Shown piece by piece: positions 11,274 to 23,732 of a DNA stretch of 64,000 nucleotides. Origin of the DNA: Agaricus subrufescens (Eukaryota > Basidiomycota > Agaricomycetes > Agaricales > Agaricaceae); NCBI GenBank assembly GCA_029945375.1, contig CM057057.1:5704001-5768000 (forward strand), in the 5' to 3' direction. Position 1 is the first letter of the stretch; each line of letters begins with the position of its first letter. Below the pieces are notes generated by a model, which had not been told where the DNA came from, made no database searches, and saw only the letters and a program-made list of their open reading frames with translations. A program made the translations under genes and the position numbers.

Positions 11274-12232
11274 TTACTGCTGCCGAACGAAGTGCGCCGC
11301 AGGCCCATTTCGTCTTAGAATACCAATATTAGCTACCAAAAAAAAAACTAATTTCAGTAATTAAAAGAAGGCTAAATAAAAGAACACACACCTGGTCTTC
11401 GTTCCCACCCCTTCCTGGATAACGATTTCTTCTGACTTTTGAGACCAAGTGCTCGATCGAAGAATCTATTCACTTTTGCTGAAGGATTAGCTGTCGAGGG
11501 GATAGGTTGTGACTTTGATGATTGGAATGTTCGAACAGTTCTGGACCTTTGATCGTGAAGGTTAGTACAGTAGATTAACGAGATGAAATAGGTGGTGGTA
11601 TATGCGCACCCGACGAGGATATCTTTTGGTTTTGATGGATCGGACACCTTTTTACGCCGTTTATCACGTTTCATGGCGACCTTTTGTTTAGATTCCGGGA
11701 CGTTTGACTTTGCTTTCGTCGTCTGCTGAGAAAACGCAGCTTGGAATAGTTCGTCAGGGAGATAGTTATTTGGATTCGGATTGGACTGAGGAGCAAGATC
11801 CACTTCGTCTTCGTCTTCGTCTTCATCCATGCTAGACTCATCGTCAAGTTCTTCAACACCCTCACTACTGCCCTCTCCCTCGCTCCTTTCATCCTCGGCA
11901 TCATTCATAGCTCGCAACATCCTAGCCTCCACATCTTCCTCTTCCTCTTCCTCCTCACTCCCCACATCCCTTCCCTCCTCCCCATCTCCAACAGAGCTAC
12001 CCACAAGAGCCTCCTCCTCATCCCTCCCCCTCCTCCCCGCCGCACGCTCCTTCAACTTCCTATCCCTCTCCCTATTCCTCAACCTCTCCTTCTCCCTCGC
12101 CCTCACCTCCGCTTTCCTCACATCAGCACTCTGTCTCCTAACCGTTTTCTTAGACTGCACAAGAGATATCGTTTCCGGAGCATCGGATTCTGAGTCTTCA
12201 TCAGAGAGTGTAGCGGGACGTAGTGGAGGCAT
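11274..12232 (-). CDS. Charged, probably nucleolar protein
   Basis: Three exons (12232-11610, 11546-11392, 11332-11274) give 278 residues in frame. The start MPPLRPATLSDEDSESDAPE was chosen because the acidic N-terminus begins there. ATGs at 12262 and 12337 in the same frame are alternatives. The middle alternates basic runs (RKAEVRAREKERLRNRER) with long Glu/Asp tracts. The C-terminus is more ordered: VNRFFDRALGLKSQKKSLSR, GWERRPANIGILRRNGPA, HFVRQQ. The composition and K/R-rich segments suggest a nuclear or nucleolar location, perhaps in ribosome biogenesis. That is inference, and I cannot name the orthologue. The low-complexity acidic tract also opens a long meaningless frame on the other strand. 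Confidence 0.7.
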
Positions 12233-12557
12233 TTTGCCAACTCCTCCAATTGAAATTTCCATCACAGATCTCCTTGGCACGTGATTGACTGACGACTTTG
12301 CATTCAGTTCTCTTGTACGTATAAACATGTCCAGCATTGAGCAACACTCGTTACATAGCAGTCCACCTTTGATCTTATATACACGCTATTCTACAAAAAA
12401 ACATAGTTTCAAAACAGGATATAGCAATCAAAACGCGAATGCTCATCACATAAATGTCCTCCCACCACGCACAAAAAAAAAAAAAATCTAATCCCTCCAT
12501 TAAAAAAAGCGATCAGACCCTTTTTTTTTCTTTTAAACGAGCAACACCATCATCATC

Positions 12558-14858
12558 TCAAGACGCATAATCCTCCATCAACTCTCTAATCCCCTCAAAC
12601 GTCTTCGCAGCTCTAGGTTCAAAAATCACTTTAAACGGCTGCGGATGCGCATTCGCAGACTCCGTAAATGCCAAAGTATCAATCGGATGATCGGGATCAG
12701 CTCGAACAGTGAAAGCCCATTGAACAAGAGCTGTGTTCAAGAATATCGATCTACAATTGACGTATAAGTAACTCTGTCACTTTTCATTTGGTGAGAGTCA
12801 AAAAGTGACTTACGCGACGGCTATATGTTGACCGGGACATATACGTCTACCGAATCCAAAGGGAAACGCTTTCATGTCTTCTCTGAGTTTACCCTCAGGC
12901 GTCAACCAACGTTGAGGGTTGAAACTCTCGGGATTGGGGAAGTATTGAGGATCGCGGTTAACAGCCCTATAAGAATGCATTTTAATTGACGTTTGTAGAA
13001 TGCTGTCGGAGAAAAGTTGCATACCAGACATTTCCGACTATGGTTGAGCCAGCGGGGATGACATAGTCTTGCTACATTGCCGGGTAAGATTACGCTGTAA
13101 ATGTAGAATAGTGTGTCGCAAGCTCACCCAAACAATGTCTTTTGTGGATTTGTGAGGGAAACCTACGTAGATGCGCCACACGAGTCAGTCAACTGTATTC
13201 TGAATCTGACCAGGATACGCACCTCCAGCAGTGACCGGTCTCCACCTCAACACTTCATTCACATACGCCATAGTCTGGGGTAAACTCTCCTGATCGCTCG
13301 ACATCGGTGCTATCAACGCAAAATCAGGTTAAAAAATAACCAGAGCTCAGCAAAGGACGTACGTCTTTCTTTTCCAATAACCGCATCCAACTCTTGTCTA
13401 ACTTTCTCCGCAGCCTCAGGATAACATGCAGCCGCCATAACAGAAACGCTCATGACCGAAGCAGTCGTATCCGACCCAGCACCAAACAGACTTCCAGCTA
13501 AATATGAGGCTTCACCATCAGAAAGCTCCAGTTCGTTCTGTCTCTCGATGAGATATTTTCCAAATGACTGAGGAACCTCTTCTCCGCGTTGCTAAACAGT
13601 CATCTGGTCTAAGAACAACTTTATCTTTGATAGAGGAAACGCATACGAACCAACTTTTCACGGACTTCGTTCAACTGTCCCTTGAAGAGATCGAGTTCCT
13701 CTTTATGCCCATCTTGCAACTCTTTCAAGTATCCAGGTACATATCTAACAAGATTCCGTCAACTCTTCAAGGTAACCCGCGCACGATCAAGCGTCTACAA
13801 ACCTAAGCATCGGCCAAGTATCAACCTTCCAAAGTCCAAGTCGCATATTATTGCCAAGCCTCGTAAGACACCGATTCACAGACTGCACGATAGGATCCAG
13901 ATACGATTTCGGGTACTTCCCATACGCTAACGTCATAACCACGGCAGCGGCGTATCTTTAAAAATAGCAAAAAAGGGCCCAAAGAGAAAAAACATCATTG
14001 GAGCGGATTAACAATGCGAAGACGGGTGTAATTGTCGAAGAGCCAATAATAGTTAAAAGCCGATTATGTATTATATTATGAGATAGTGCCATAACGGAAG
14101 AACCAATAGAACATTACCTTTTGGCATGATCTTGATGTTTTTCGGGTTCATCAAGGATGTCTAAAATATGTTGACGGGCGGCCTTCATCAGTGTGGGTGT
14201 GTAGGCAAGAATAGTCTTGGGTTGAAGATGCGCATGCAAAGCACTATTTCCAAAAGCGTCAGTTGAGGGGAAAACCAGTCCGGGTGTGATAAGACTGCGC
14301 TCCGATGTGAAATACAGCTGGCACTCGTAAATGCCCGTGGTTCATGGCCGGCACGCCATTTCACGAGGAGAAAATGGAAAAACGAATGCTTACCGACGCA
14401 TCTTCTTGAATCTCTCTCCTGCCGGTGTCAGGAGAAGTCTCATGCCTCCTGAGAGCGTCTCCCCGACAGCGATGCTGGGAGGACGGTCTATAGTGACAGC
14501 TCCTTCTCTTTCCAAGATATCGACGGCAGCTTCGTATCGGCCGACAACGAAGATAGTCTTGAAGCCCTGTCTCAGCTTAAAGATAGGCCCATACTCCTTC
14601 GTCCACTCCTCAAACTTGCGATAAGAGCTAGCGAAACGTCAACAATCTCACCCAAAGACGCAACCCAAGGTGCGGAACATACTAGACTTTTGGAATGGTG
14701 TTGCCGAGGATCCACGACTCGGCGGGCGGACCTGGAGGGAGGGGTAGATTGTTCGACCGCGATATCCGTTTCTGGATGATGCCCAGGAAGGCGGCGGAGA
14801 GCAGGACGATGGCGATGGACTGGGGCTGCGCAAGGACGTCGACGATTGGATTGGCCAT
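12558..14858 (-). CDS. Cytochrome P450 monooxygenase
   Basis: The N-terminus (MANPIVDVLAQPQSIAIVLL...) is a membrane anchor, followed by the proline hinge LPLPPGPPAESW. The next exon gives FEEWTKEYGPIFKLRQGFKT and TIDRPPSIAVGETLSGGMR. The I-helix motif is GAGSDTTASVMS, the ExxR motif lies in NEVLRWRPVTAGGFPH, and the PERF-type motif is FNPQRWL. The heme loop is FPFGFGRRICPGQHIA with its Cys ligand. The end is IRELMEDYAS, stop 12558. All hallmark motifs are intact, so the enzyme should be active, anchored in the ER and served by P450 reductase. One intron near 14240-14390 is longer than its neighbours. The P450 family and substrate are not assignable from sequence, and no biosynthetic cluster is evident next to it. 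Confidence 0.9.
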
Positions 14859-16409
14859 GGGTGCACGAAGGAGAGCGGGGCGCTGGATTTATAGCCGTGC
14901 GGGGTACGTAACAATGGAGCACGCGAACGCAAGATCAGCGCAAGATCCGGGACACAAAGATCCGTACGCTGAGCACAAAAGCCGATGCGGGTGGGCGGAG
15001 AGAGGACGCTGGTCTCCTCCTGTTCTATTCATCCACTCGCACCCGCGGCCGCAGAGAAGTCAGAAGCTTCCAGCAGAAATCCCAGGTCGCCGTGCGCGGA
15101 CGACCAGTCAGCGTGGCGGAGTCCAGTTATTCCGCCCTTCTCACGTTTGTCGTGCCCTTGCTTCATCGCTCCTTGCTGATCGGCACAAGCTCTTCTTGAC
15201 TGAGCGGAGGCGTTGGTGCTCAACTGCCGCCACACCTATTCACTCTCGGACCTGGTGGCTGCTGTGGCTCATCATAAGCGTCGAATGAATAGGGGGTTAG
15301 GAGTGATACTCGGACCCCTCTGGCACGGCTTCTGCGTGTCAAGGGTCCGGATTTTAGAGGGGATATCACTTGTATTAGTTTTGTCTGACACAACTAATTA
15401 AGCACCTACTCACTGCGTGTTGGTTACAATAAACCCTAGGAGATTTTAGTGATTTATTTTCGAGCATTTGTTAAATCAAACTCGGAATAGACCCCGACAT
15501 CTATTAGTAAGTTAATTTTGAACTTGTGTTAAATTACAGCCGATTATTCTAAATTATTTTATCATGACTCGGCTAGCTAATGATAGGTTTGATAATACAT
15601 TATACTGAACTCATTGTATAAGAAAGTCACCATAAATACTGAATATACCGCATTTCTGAACTTATGATAGCTTTTTAATACAATGCATTCACTGTATTGT
15701 ATGGGAGTTTTTTTCTAACAAATTTTTGATCATATATTAGTTAGCCAAGTCACGAAATAGTACATAACATTTTACAAAAAACACCAGCTAGTAACTCATT
15801 CTAACATAATCTCATGATAAACTTAAAATATGGATGTCGGAGCTTGATTAAAAAATACTCCAAAATAAATCAATAAGAACCCCTAGGGTTTCTGGTAACC
15901 CGCACGCAGTGAATAAGAACCCGCACGGTGACTCCTTGGATACACTTCGGAAATTGCCGGATGTGTTGAATGAGAAATCTACTTAAGGCTCGATTTACCG
16001 CCCCAAAAATGGATGGCCATAGGAATGGTTCCAATTAACCAGGCGCTGCGCGGATAATGGTTGAAATTCAAGATGACAAACGTCAGTTGTGATTTGCTCT
16101 CATATTTTCCTAGTTCCCGCTTAAGCTAATGTCATTGTCAAAAAAAAAAAATCCGAGTTTTGAAATGGAAAGGCAATAAGCATTTTAGGCTAAGAATATG
16201 AAGGTACGTGAAATTCACATTCAGTCTGGGCCGAAGGATGTCCAGGGTTGCGATACTCGGGAAAGTTGAAAACTGATGCAGCACCGATCAATTCAAAATG
16301 CCATAAGCTCTTGGCTATCTGCTGCCCAATTCACTTCACCATCGACCAGTACAAATGCGGATGGAAATAGCACCCCAGCCTTGCCTTTCCCCCTCGCTGC
16401 CGGCTTCCT
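14859..16409. other. Gene-free region holding a TIR element
   Basis: GC-rich up to about 15300, where it should contain the P450 promoter. It then turns strongly AT-rich across the TIR element at 15411-15911. No protein-coding gene is supported. Confidence 0.5.
15411..15911. mobile_element. Non-autonomous TIR element (MITE-like), CACTGCGTG family
   Basis: The left end begins CACTGCGTGTTGGTTACAAT and the right end finishes GGTAACCCGCACGCAGTG, its inverted relative. Similarity extends about 45-50 bp inward on each side (AAACCCTAGG, then GATTTATTTT). The interior of roughly 400 bp is AT-rich with no coding capacity, so transposition would need an enzyme from elsewhere. A target-site duplication is not clear. 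TA lies two bases outside each end (TA-CTCACTG and CAGTGAA-TA), which would fit a Tc1/mariner-like TA insertion. This is tentative. A related end lies at 18790-18834. Confidence 0.7.
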
Positions 16410-17787
16410 TTGCATGCCAATTTCCACCGGCTTGATTGCCTCGTCGTGTATGCTCAACCTTTCAATTCGTCACAGTTGTCCGTCTTGATCTATCTTTCGT
16501 TAGCGGCAGCGTGGATCGTTGTTTTCCTGGATTTCGTGTGGTGTTTTAGAGCCGAACGCGAGTGCATATGGAGGTACGCGTGCTTTAATTCTCTCTCAGA
16601 GGAGAAACCTAACACCGCGATGTTCTTTCTGTCAGGAGACAGCCTAATACGGTCCGTGCGGTATACATCTTTTCCAGGGTTTGCCCTATTTTGGCCCTAC
16701 TGTAAGTAGGATTTGCGTTCATAAAATGACGTATTGACAAGGTGGTGCAGGGCCAATTTAGTCCTTCTAAGCCTTTTTCGTTCACCACTAGACGTCAAGC
16801 TCTGCCGATCCTGGTTTCTATTCCTTCACTCGAGTAATGCCAGTGTGCAAGTGGTCCTCACGACAACTCTCTATCTTCGAAGTGTGTTCATACTATCCTG
16901 ACTCACCTTTTGTTTCTGACACCTATGCAGTTAATGCACTTTATCTAAATCGACTCAGAACACGCCTTCTCTGTATCGGCGCAGTTGTCCTAGATGCCGT
17001 GGTTATATTTGTGGCTGGACTGCTGATATTCTTCTATGCTGAATTCGACGGACAATGCTCAGCTGGACAAAAGAGATTTGGGTACACTATCCCGTACGTA
17101 CCCAGTTACTGTCTTATTGTTTGGGATTGAAAGTGAAGCGCCCTTGCACAGCTTTGTCTTTCTCGCTAACCAGTCCCTTGCTTGGGGTTTGACATGGTAT
17201 GGTAGACATCTCTTGTCACGGGAGCTCCGCCCGCTGGGAGGTACCGAACTAGTCCAGATGGTTCCGTTTCTTCCGATTTTGTTCCGCGACAGTAGTATAA
17301 TATTGTCTGTGGTTTTGCGTGAGTGAGATTTCTTCGTGTGGAGTGCTTTGCTGATATAGGAAACTAAGTTGGATTTGCCGTCGCTTTTCCATACACGGCT
17401 ACTAATGGCATTCAGACGCTTTCCATCTATCCGTAAGTAGCATAGAAGCTCACTGCTTATGTGCTGATATGACTGAATCTAATATAGCTGGTCAATAACT
17501 GGCCTGTCCTGCTTTGTATGCACAATTCCGCCTAAAGCGTGTAAGTTTACAGTACTCAAATGATTTCACAGACCTGTCATTTGATTCTCAACCTGTTTCG
17601 CGCTGGGAGGCCCCCATCACATTTCGACCTAACTGATCCAGCGCTTGAACTAGTGACTGTCCATCTAGAAATCCCGCCACCAGTATATCTGCACCCTACA
17701 CTCAGAGGTGTTGCGAGGGAAGTTGAAGGTCTCTTTTCATCCTCCGGAACAATTCATCGTCCCTCAGCATCCTCATGCCGCATGTGA
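16410..17787 (+). CDS. Multi-pass membrane protein, DUF6533-like
   Basis: A multi-exon gene. The first segment LSVLIYLSLAAAWIVVFLDF followed by FRAERECIWR resembles the start of DUF6533 proteins (hydrophobic helix, then an acidic stretch and IW[RK]). Further helices are VVLDAVVIFVAGLLIFFYA, MVPFLPILFRDSSIILSVVL and GFAVAFPYTATNGIQTLSIY. The tail CHLILNLFRAGR matches in position the SRITLNLRKAA tail of the DUF6533 paralogues at 38 and 42 kb, followed by a cytosolic C-terminus ending ASSCRM. The start at 16410 is a choice; an upstream ATG at 16276 is in another frame. Family function is unknown; it is common in Agaricomycetes and presumed membrane-located. Confidence 0.65.
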
Positions 17788-19141
17788 TTGATTGATTGTG
17801 TCTTCTGGGAAGGGGATGGCACGTAATCGGGTCTGCGTCCGGTTCTTGACGTAATGACGAGTGTATCCTCCTGAGCCCAAAGATTTGTTTGCGAGGGGGT
17901 GAAGTTGGTAGATAATAGTGATAGAGATGTGTTTTATGAGCTTAATCACAATCGTCGAGTCAGTCTAGTCCATTGAGATTTACCACATTTAACGCCAATA
18001 GTCAGACAGAACATTGTGCCTTCACTACAATGGACCGTTGTCTACGAGCTTTGCCCTTAAGACTAGTCTATTGAAACGCCCCCGGTGTCCAAGCTGTCAC
18101 TCAAAAGATTTCCGTGTCAAGCGTTATAAAACTCAGTCGCTGGAGTCTGGCGAGGGAATAGTGCGAGACAACATTGGTCATCAAACCTCCGCTCTGCTTT
18201 TGTAATCATTGGCGGCCTCCCGTTGCCTCGTGTCACTTGCAAATCGCCAGTCGAAATCCGCCAGCATCCCAACCGCCCAAAGTGTCCTAATAGCTCATCA
18301 AAAATCCGGCCCCTTGGGTCGGGTCGCTTACCAAGCCTCTTAAATATCAGTCCTCAATATGTCTTCGAAATCTCTAAACGGGGCTCCCTCGCTACTCTCA
18401 TTTGCATAGGCTCTGGTAGCCTAACTTTTGCACTATGACATCAGACTTTCGTACCTATCTGTCATGCTCAAGGCACAGAATCGCAGTTTGAAATACATCA
18501 GTAGAAGCGACAATGTTTGTTGTGTCGCAGTGCCATAATGCATCGGGTAGGAGCAGAATGTTCTGACCCAATTAGTCCAGCGCGTTCTTCCCATTCTTTG
18601 ATTTCTAAGGCGCGGCACCATCAAGTGGTGTACAGACCAAGCCACCCGAGCAAGCCGTGAAAAATCGAGCGAACCCCGGCCGACAGTCCAATCGAATTCC
18701 GATTTGAAAAACAAAAAATTTTTTTTGTTCAATCAGGGATAGAAGCAGGCCGAATCAATCGGGAACACTAAAGTACCTGTACATCCAATAAGTCACTAAA
18801 ATCTCTTAGGGTTCATTGTAACCCACACGCAGTGTAGTCGCAGAATTAAAAACAATGTGCGTCCAGATGCTGGGTCGGCGACTCGGAGTTAGCCAATGAG
18901 AACACCGTCGGACTTACGGGGCAGTCGCATAATTATATATCCCTTTGCGTAATTATGAAGATCTCATTAGCTACAAGTACATTCTGCATCCAGTCGAGCT
19001 AATAACACGACAACATAAAGAAACCATCGCATATAAAAGAAACGAGCGTAAATTAAACTCTCAACCAAAACGATCGACGAATCCAAGGGTTAACCGTAAA
19101 GCAGGGTATAGTACCATAAGCAAAATGAAAAAAAGAGAGTA
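17788..19141. other. Gene-poor stretch with a solo TIR
   Basis: It lies between the membrane-protein gene and the 3' end of dhc1. Only short non-coding-like frames are present. A single transposon end is at 18790-18834. Confidence 0.5.
18790..18834 (-). repeat. Solo terminal repeat of the CACTGCGTG element family
   Basis: On the minus strand it reads CACTGCGTGTGGGTTACAAT, then GAACCCTAAGAGATTTTAGTGA. This matches the left end of the element at 15411 over about 45 bp. No partner inverted end was found within about 1 kb on the element side, so it looks like a truncated copy. It lies about 310 bp beyond the stop codon of dhc1. Confidence 0.65.
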
Positions 19142-22100
19142 TCAAAACCTCCTGGGCGCACCAACCAATCCCTCAATACTCTGATGTTCAAGATCATTCC
19201 TCGCCTTCAAAATCGACGCATGCATCTCCTTCATAGCATTCCCCAACTTCACCCCAAACCTACTCAAAATATCCCTCTGCCACGAATCATACTTCGCATT
19301 CACCCGACTCTGCACCTGATCATAATCGATCACACACACTCCAAACGATTTCGATGTTTCACTCGTATCAAATGTCGACCGCGCCTTCTTGATTTCAATG
19401 AGAAGTTGTTGCCAATGCGAGAGCGAATCCCCTAGTCGGTTAAACACATATTCCGCCTCAAGATCCCACAACGATTGGAACTGAAGCCACTTGGCCACGT
19501 AGTCCTTTAGTTGTTGAACCTTGGTCTCTATAAGCTGGAAGGGTTTCTCGAGGGTATTATCCGTGAATCGAGTAAGCTATGGGGTCGCAGTCAGCGTCAT
19601 CCATCATGAACGACAAAACACTTACAAGAGATACATATGATAGTTCAACAGCCGATGCCCTCTGCATCTGCAACCCAATCTCGTACCGCGAACTCTGTAT
19701 CCTCCTTAGTCGGCATACAATACCTGTCGATCCAGACGTCAGTTCTGCTCATCATCTCTTGGATAAACAGTCTAACCAAGCCAATCATGCAACTGCTTAA
19801 CCCAAGTCGACCTCGCATACTCAATAGGAGGATCGAGAAAGATCACCTGGTTTTGTATCCGAATCTCATGCACAATAGGTTTCACAACCATATGAGCCTC
19901 CATAAACTACAAGCGAGAGAAAAAAGAAGTCACATCAGTCATCCTTGACATCTGAAAATAAACAACATACCTTTTCTTCCTTCGCACCCTTCACACCTCT
20001 TCTCTTCCCACCATCTCTCACAGGAACAACAGAATCCCTCCTCACATCCCCGTCATCATTCCTATCAAAATCAGAGCACCACACTTGAATGATCGCACTC
20101 AATCGCTGAAGTAGTATACCCTCAATCTTTTTGTCAAGTTCCGCTACCCAATTCTCTAGATTAGCGTAACCCTCCAAGTTGAGTTTGTCGATCTATCAAA
20201 AACGCGCCAAACATATGAATAGCAGATTGGTGCAAACAAAACGATATCCGTACCGATGCCTGAATCTTTCCGAGTAATTCCGAAAATGCCTCACTAGAAT
20301 ACGAACACGTCCCAAGGTCCTCCACGTTCCGGAGAATATCTTTATACAAGTCAATCACATTGTTCGTTTTATCCTACAAAGATTTGTCACCAGCCCGTTC
20401 GATCAATCACAACAAGAATATACCTGAAGAACCGACACCACGCTAGCAAACTCCCTCACAAATTGAATATGTCTGTTATCTCTAGCGTCGGCACTGGCAA
20501 CGTATCTTGACGTATCATATTGGTTGACAAAATGATCCCACCGAATGTTCATTCCTATATTTAGCCGGTCAGCAGCCAGGTCTTCGGGAACAAACGTACA
20601 AGCATACCTTTGCTTATCATTCTTTGCGCCTCATTCCTATACTCGGCAACCAACCACTCAATCCCCCGATTCCGCTCCACCAGATCCAGTGTCTGCCCAT
20701 ACGTCCTGACCGTCTCCATCAGACTAACCGCATGAGGATACACCCTCTTCGCATCCTTCGCCATATTCGTCACCGCATGCGGCACAGAAAACCCTAACCA
20801 CAGCAAGTTTCTAACCTCCTTAAAGAGCGTGATCACTTGAGGATCAAAATTGACAGCCAATTGCAACTGCCATCCTCCCGTCCCAACACCCCCACCGAAT
20901 CCAACTCCAATCCCGCTTCCTCCACCCCCAGCACCACCAGGTCCCCCATTCGCATTCCTAATCCTCAATATCTCAAACAGTCTCCCATCAACACCCAAAT
21001 TTCGCCGATTCAAGTCCTGCATCCAGGCCTCAAACACCAATTTCGTATCCAATTTCTTCCGGAACGCCAGGCTCTCTTGCTGAAGTTTTTGTCCTTCGGC
21101 GTACAACTCCCAGCCCTTACCAAGGACATCTTCAACACGCTTCATATAAGTGTGAAGTTGCCGGTCAATTTGACGTGCCCAAATGATCGCTCCAGCTATT
21201 GGAGGCATGTCACGCATTTGTGACATGTGATAGGCTTCAGAAGCGCGGTATTGAGTTTTGAACTATAAGAAATTAGTGTTGGTCCATGAAATCGTAGTGA
21301 TAAAGTGACAGACTTTATGGTGGAGCCGTTGTATATCCTCTTTGACGGAATCAATAAGCTGCGTCTGATACTCTTGGATTGCACCACGGATCTGCAATTC
21401 GCGTGAACAACAACGTCGATCATGAAAAATGGATAGAAACACACCTTCGGACGGACAAAGAGGGCGTTAAATTTTGAGAATACTCTGAACATCTCGTTCG
21501 CATTCCTCGCCGTTCCGAGACGATCCCTCAACCTCGCGATGATTTGATTCTCTACTCGCGAGACACGTTCATTGTACGCGTTTTCGGCTGTCACCCATAT
21601 CTCTTGTCCCTCTAGGCAAACTTCAGCACGCAGCCTCACTCTGGATATTCGAGCAGATACGTACCGACGGACACATCCAGGACATCAATCCTTTTCACAA
21701 CCTCGTAGGCTTCCTTCACCTCCTCTTCCATATCCATCCCACCCATCTCTGCAGCCACACCTGCACCTGCAATAGCGATATGACCACCTAAACCTTTCGT
21801 AGGTCCAGTCATAACAGCCAACTGCTCGTGTTGTTTCCTCCAATCCCTCAGGTATCTACACCGTTCTTGTAACTTGGCATGCGCAGGGGCGATCTTGATC
21901 GGGATAAACTTTTCCGACCGCCTTCTGGTCACTTCTCTCGCTACGTTTGTGAACTCCTTCATGAGGTCGTCCCATGTCCGGAAGATGTTCATCGTCTGTC
22001 CAAGAAGTCTCTCAAAAGTGTCGTATGGTGTATACGCCAACCGATGGGAGGTCAATATGCGCAAAAGTTGATCGTTGAAATCGCGGGAGATGGCCTCGAC

Positions 22101-23395
22101 AAGGGGTAGCGCTCGGCGGATAGGATAAGGCGACAGCTTGAGTTTGCGATTGATATGTCCGAATATTAATTGTAAACTCTCCTGAATTTTCTCCAAGTCC
22201 GTAGCAGAGAGTAATTCGTTGAGAGGGAAATCTTTCATTAGCTGATTATATTTGTGTACCAGATCTGTGGCGTCTTTAAGACCTGTGTCGGCCATGAAAC
22301 TGACAGTAGCATGGAATCGCTTGGCATTCCGAAGGCAATCCATGACAACGTTGACTTCTTCAGAGCGTAGTTGGGCTTCGATGCCTTCCAGGGCGCGTTC
22401 GAGGGATAACCAGAAATTAATCTCTTGCGACGCAGTACCGGAAGAAACGTCTCTAGTAAGCTTGGTGACAGCTTGGATAGATTTTATCCACGAGTTGACA
22501 TGTGCGTGAAGAGTGTTGAGGAAGGAGGAGTCATTAAGGAGCTTGGCGGGAATATGAGATATGTTAGGACGGACACCAGCTGTTTCAGCCTAAGATGCAT
22601 TATTTTGTTAAGTGGGTAGAAGCGGGTAGATTAAAGAGACTAAACACCTGCTCTACCGCGCGTTGGATCACAGGATGGATTATAAGGTGCGTCTCCGGTA
22701 TTTCTACGTTTTGCTGGAGGTGTAGTAGTGACAGCTCTAGTTCTGCGAATTTTTTCTTGGTCATGGGTATACCTAGATAGATGCATTTAATACTGCAAAA
22801 CGACGAGTAGGTAACACTTACCCATTTTTGAGTCTCCATCTTTACCGGCTCCGCGTGAGCCGACAAAGGCATCAAACCACGGCTTCACACCACAACTAAC
22901 AACAGCGTGCAGACTTTCGTATGGGGTTTCATCACCCGCGAACAAATTTAGAAAATGAAGTTGTGATGCCAGGGGTGTGAGAGGGTCGAGTGTAGGACTA
23001 CGTTTGATCAGCGCGAGGGTTGTGACATTTGACGTGTTGTATGTTAAATGGGATGTAAGGTGATAGGAATACGCTGTTACCGATTCGTCTGTATCCCCTC
23101 AGACAGTAAGCTATAGATGAAGAAGAGTAGGCAAGGAAAATGACGAGCCTTCAGACTCCTCTTTGGACTTTACAACGTATATGACGCCACCAGTTTCATT
23201 GACAAATCGCGCCACGCGATCGTTAAACTCTTCATCGAATATGGTATGGAGGTCTCTGGGATCTGCACCGATAACGGGCGGTAATAATGCCAGTAAGTAC
23301 TTCCGGAAGATATCTGGGTTGAACGAGGCAGATGGTTCAGGAGTTGCGGGTGCAGCATCTCCATTCATGCCATTGGTGTGTACAGCAATGTCCAT
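19142..23395 (-). CDS. dhc1: Cytoplasmic dynein heavy chain, N-terminal tail subunit of the split motor
   Basis: A multi-exon gene starting [20 protein letters not shown] and ending [11 protein letters not shown] with an in-frame stop at 19142. Long exons show the dynein N1 tail: [80 protein letters not shown] and [16 protein letters not shown]. The product is roughly 1,200-1,250 residues, against about 4,600 for a whole heavy chain. Linker, AAA+ ring and stalk are absent. In Agaricomycetes the heavy chain is encoded by dhc1 (dimerising tail) and dhc2 (motor), so this is probably a normal complete dhc1, not a pseudogene. The role is minus-end transport along microtubules, including nuclear migration. 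One junction near 23144 has no clear GT donor (possibly GC-AG). The gene is divergent from an F-box gene. Confidence 0.88.
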
Positions 23396-23732
23396 CTATT
23401 AGAGCAGCAAAGTGTGGTGGGGGACGAGCAGGAGGACGAGAGATTCGGGCAGATCTGAAAAAGGGTGGCAGCGGCGTCGTGGCTCGGTCGTGAGGGACAA
23501 AGTCGGTGCGGTCGTATGCGAATAAATTGTCGGTGATGATATGTTGCGTTCCGGGGATGTTGTACACGGGGAAGAAAAGGGTTTCGTCGCCGTTTGAGAC
23601 GATGACGACGCTGGACAGTGGACGAGCAAATGGTCGTCGAGTTCGTTGAGTAGCTGCACGTGATATCCGCGTGACCTGTTGCCCCCATTCCGAATCCGAC
23701 GAAGTCCGTATTCCGCATAGATTCTGTCCTAC
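23396..23732. promoter_or_regulatory. Shared divergent promoter of dhc1 and the F-box gene
   Basis: 337 bp separate the start codons of dhc1 (minus) and the F-box gene (plus), so regulatory sequence for both must lie here. No specific element was identified. Confidence 0.5.

Noticed and set aside
11829..12284. Long plus-strand Ser-rich open frame
   Set aside because: It is the mirror of the Glu/Asp and Lys/Arg tracts of the minus-strand charged protein; low-complexity antisense frame.
20837..21223. Plus-strand frames over the dynein gene
   Set aside because: Antisense shadows of an exon that clearly encodes the dynein tail.
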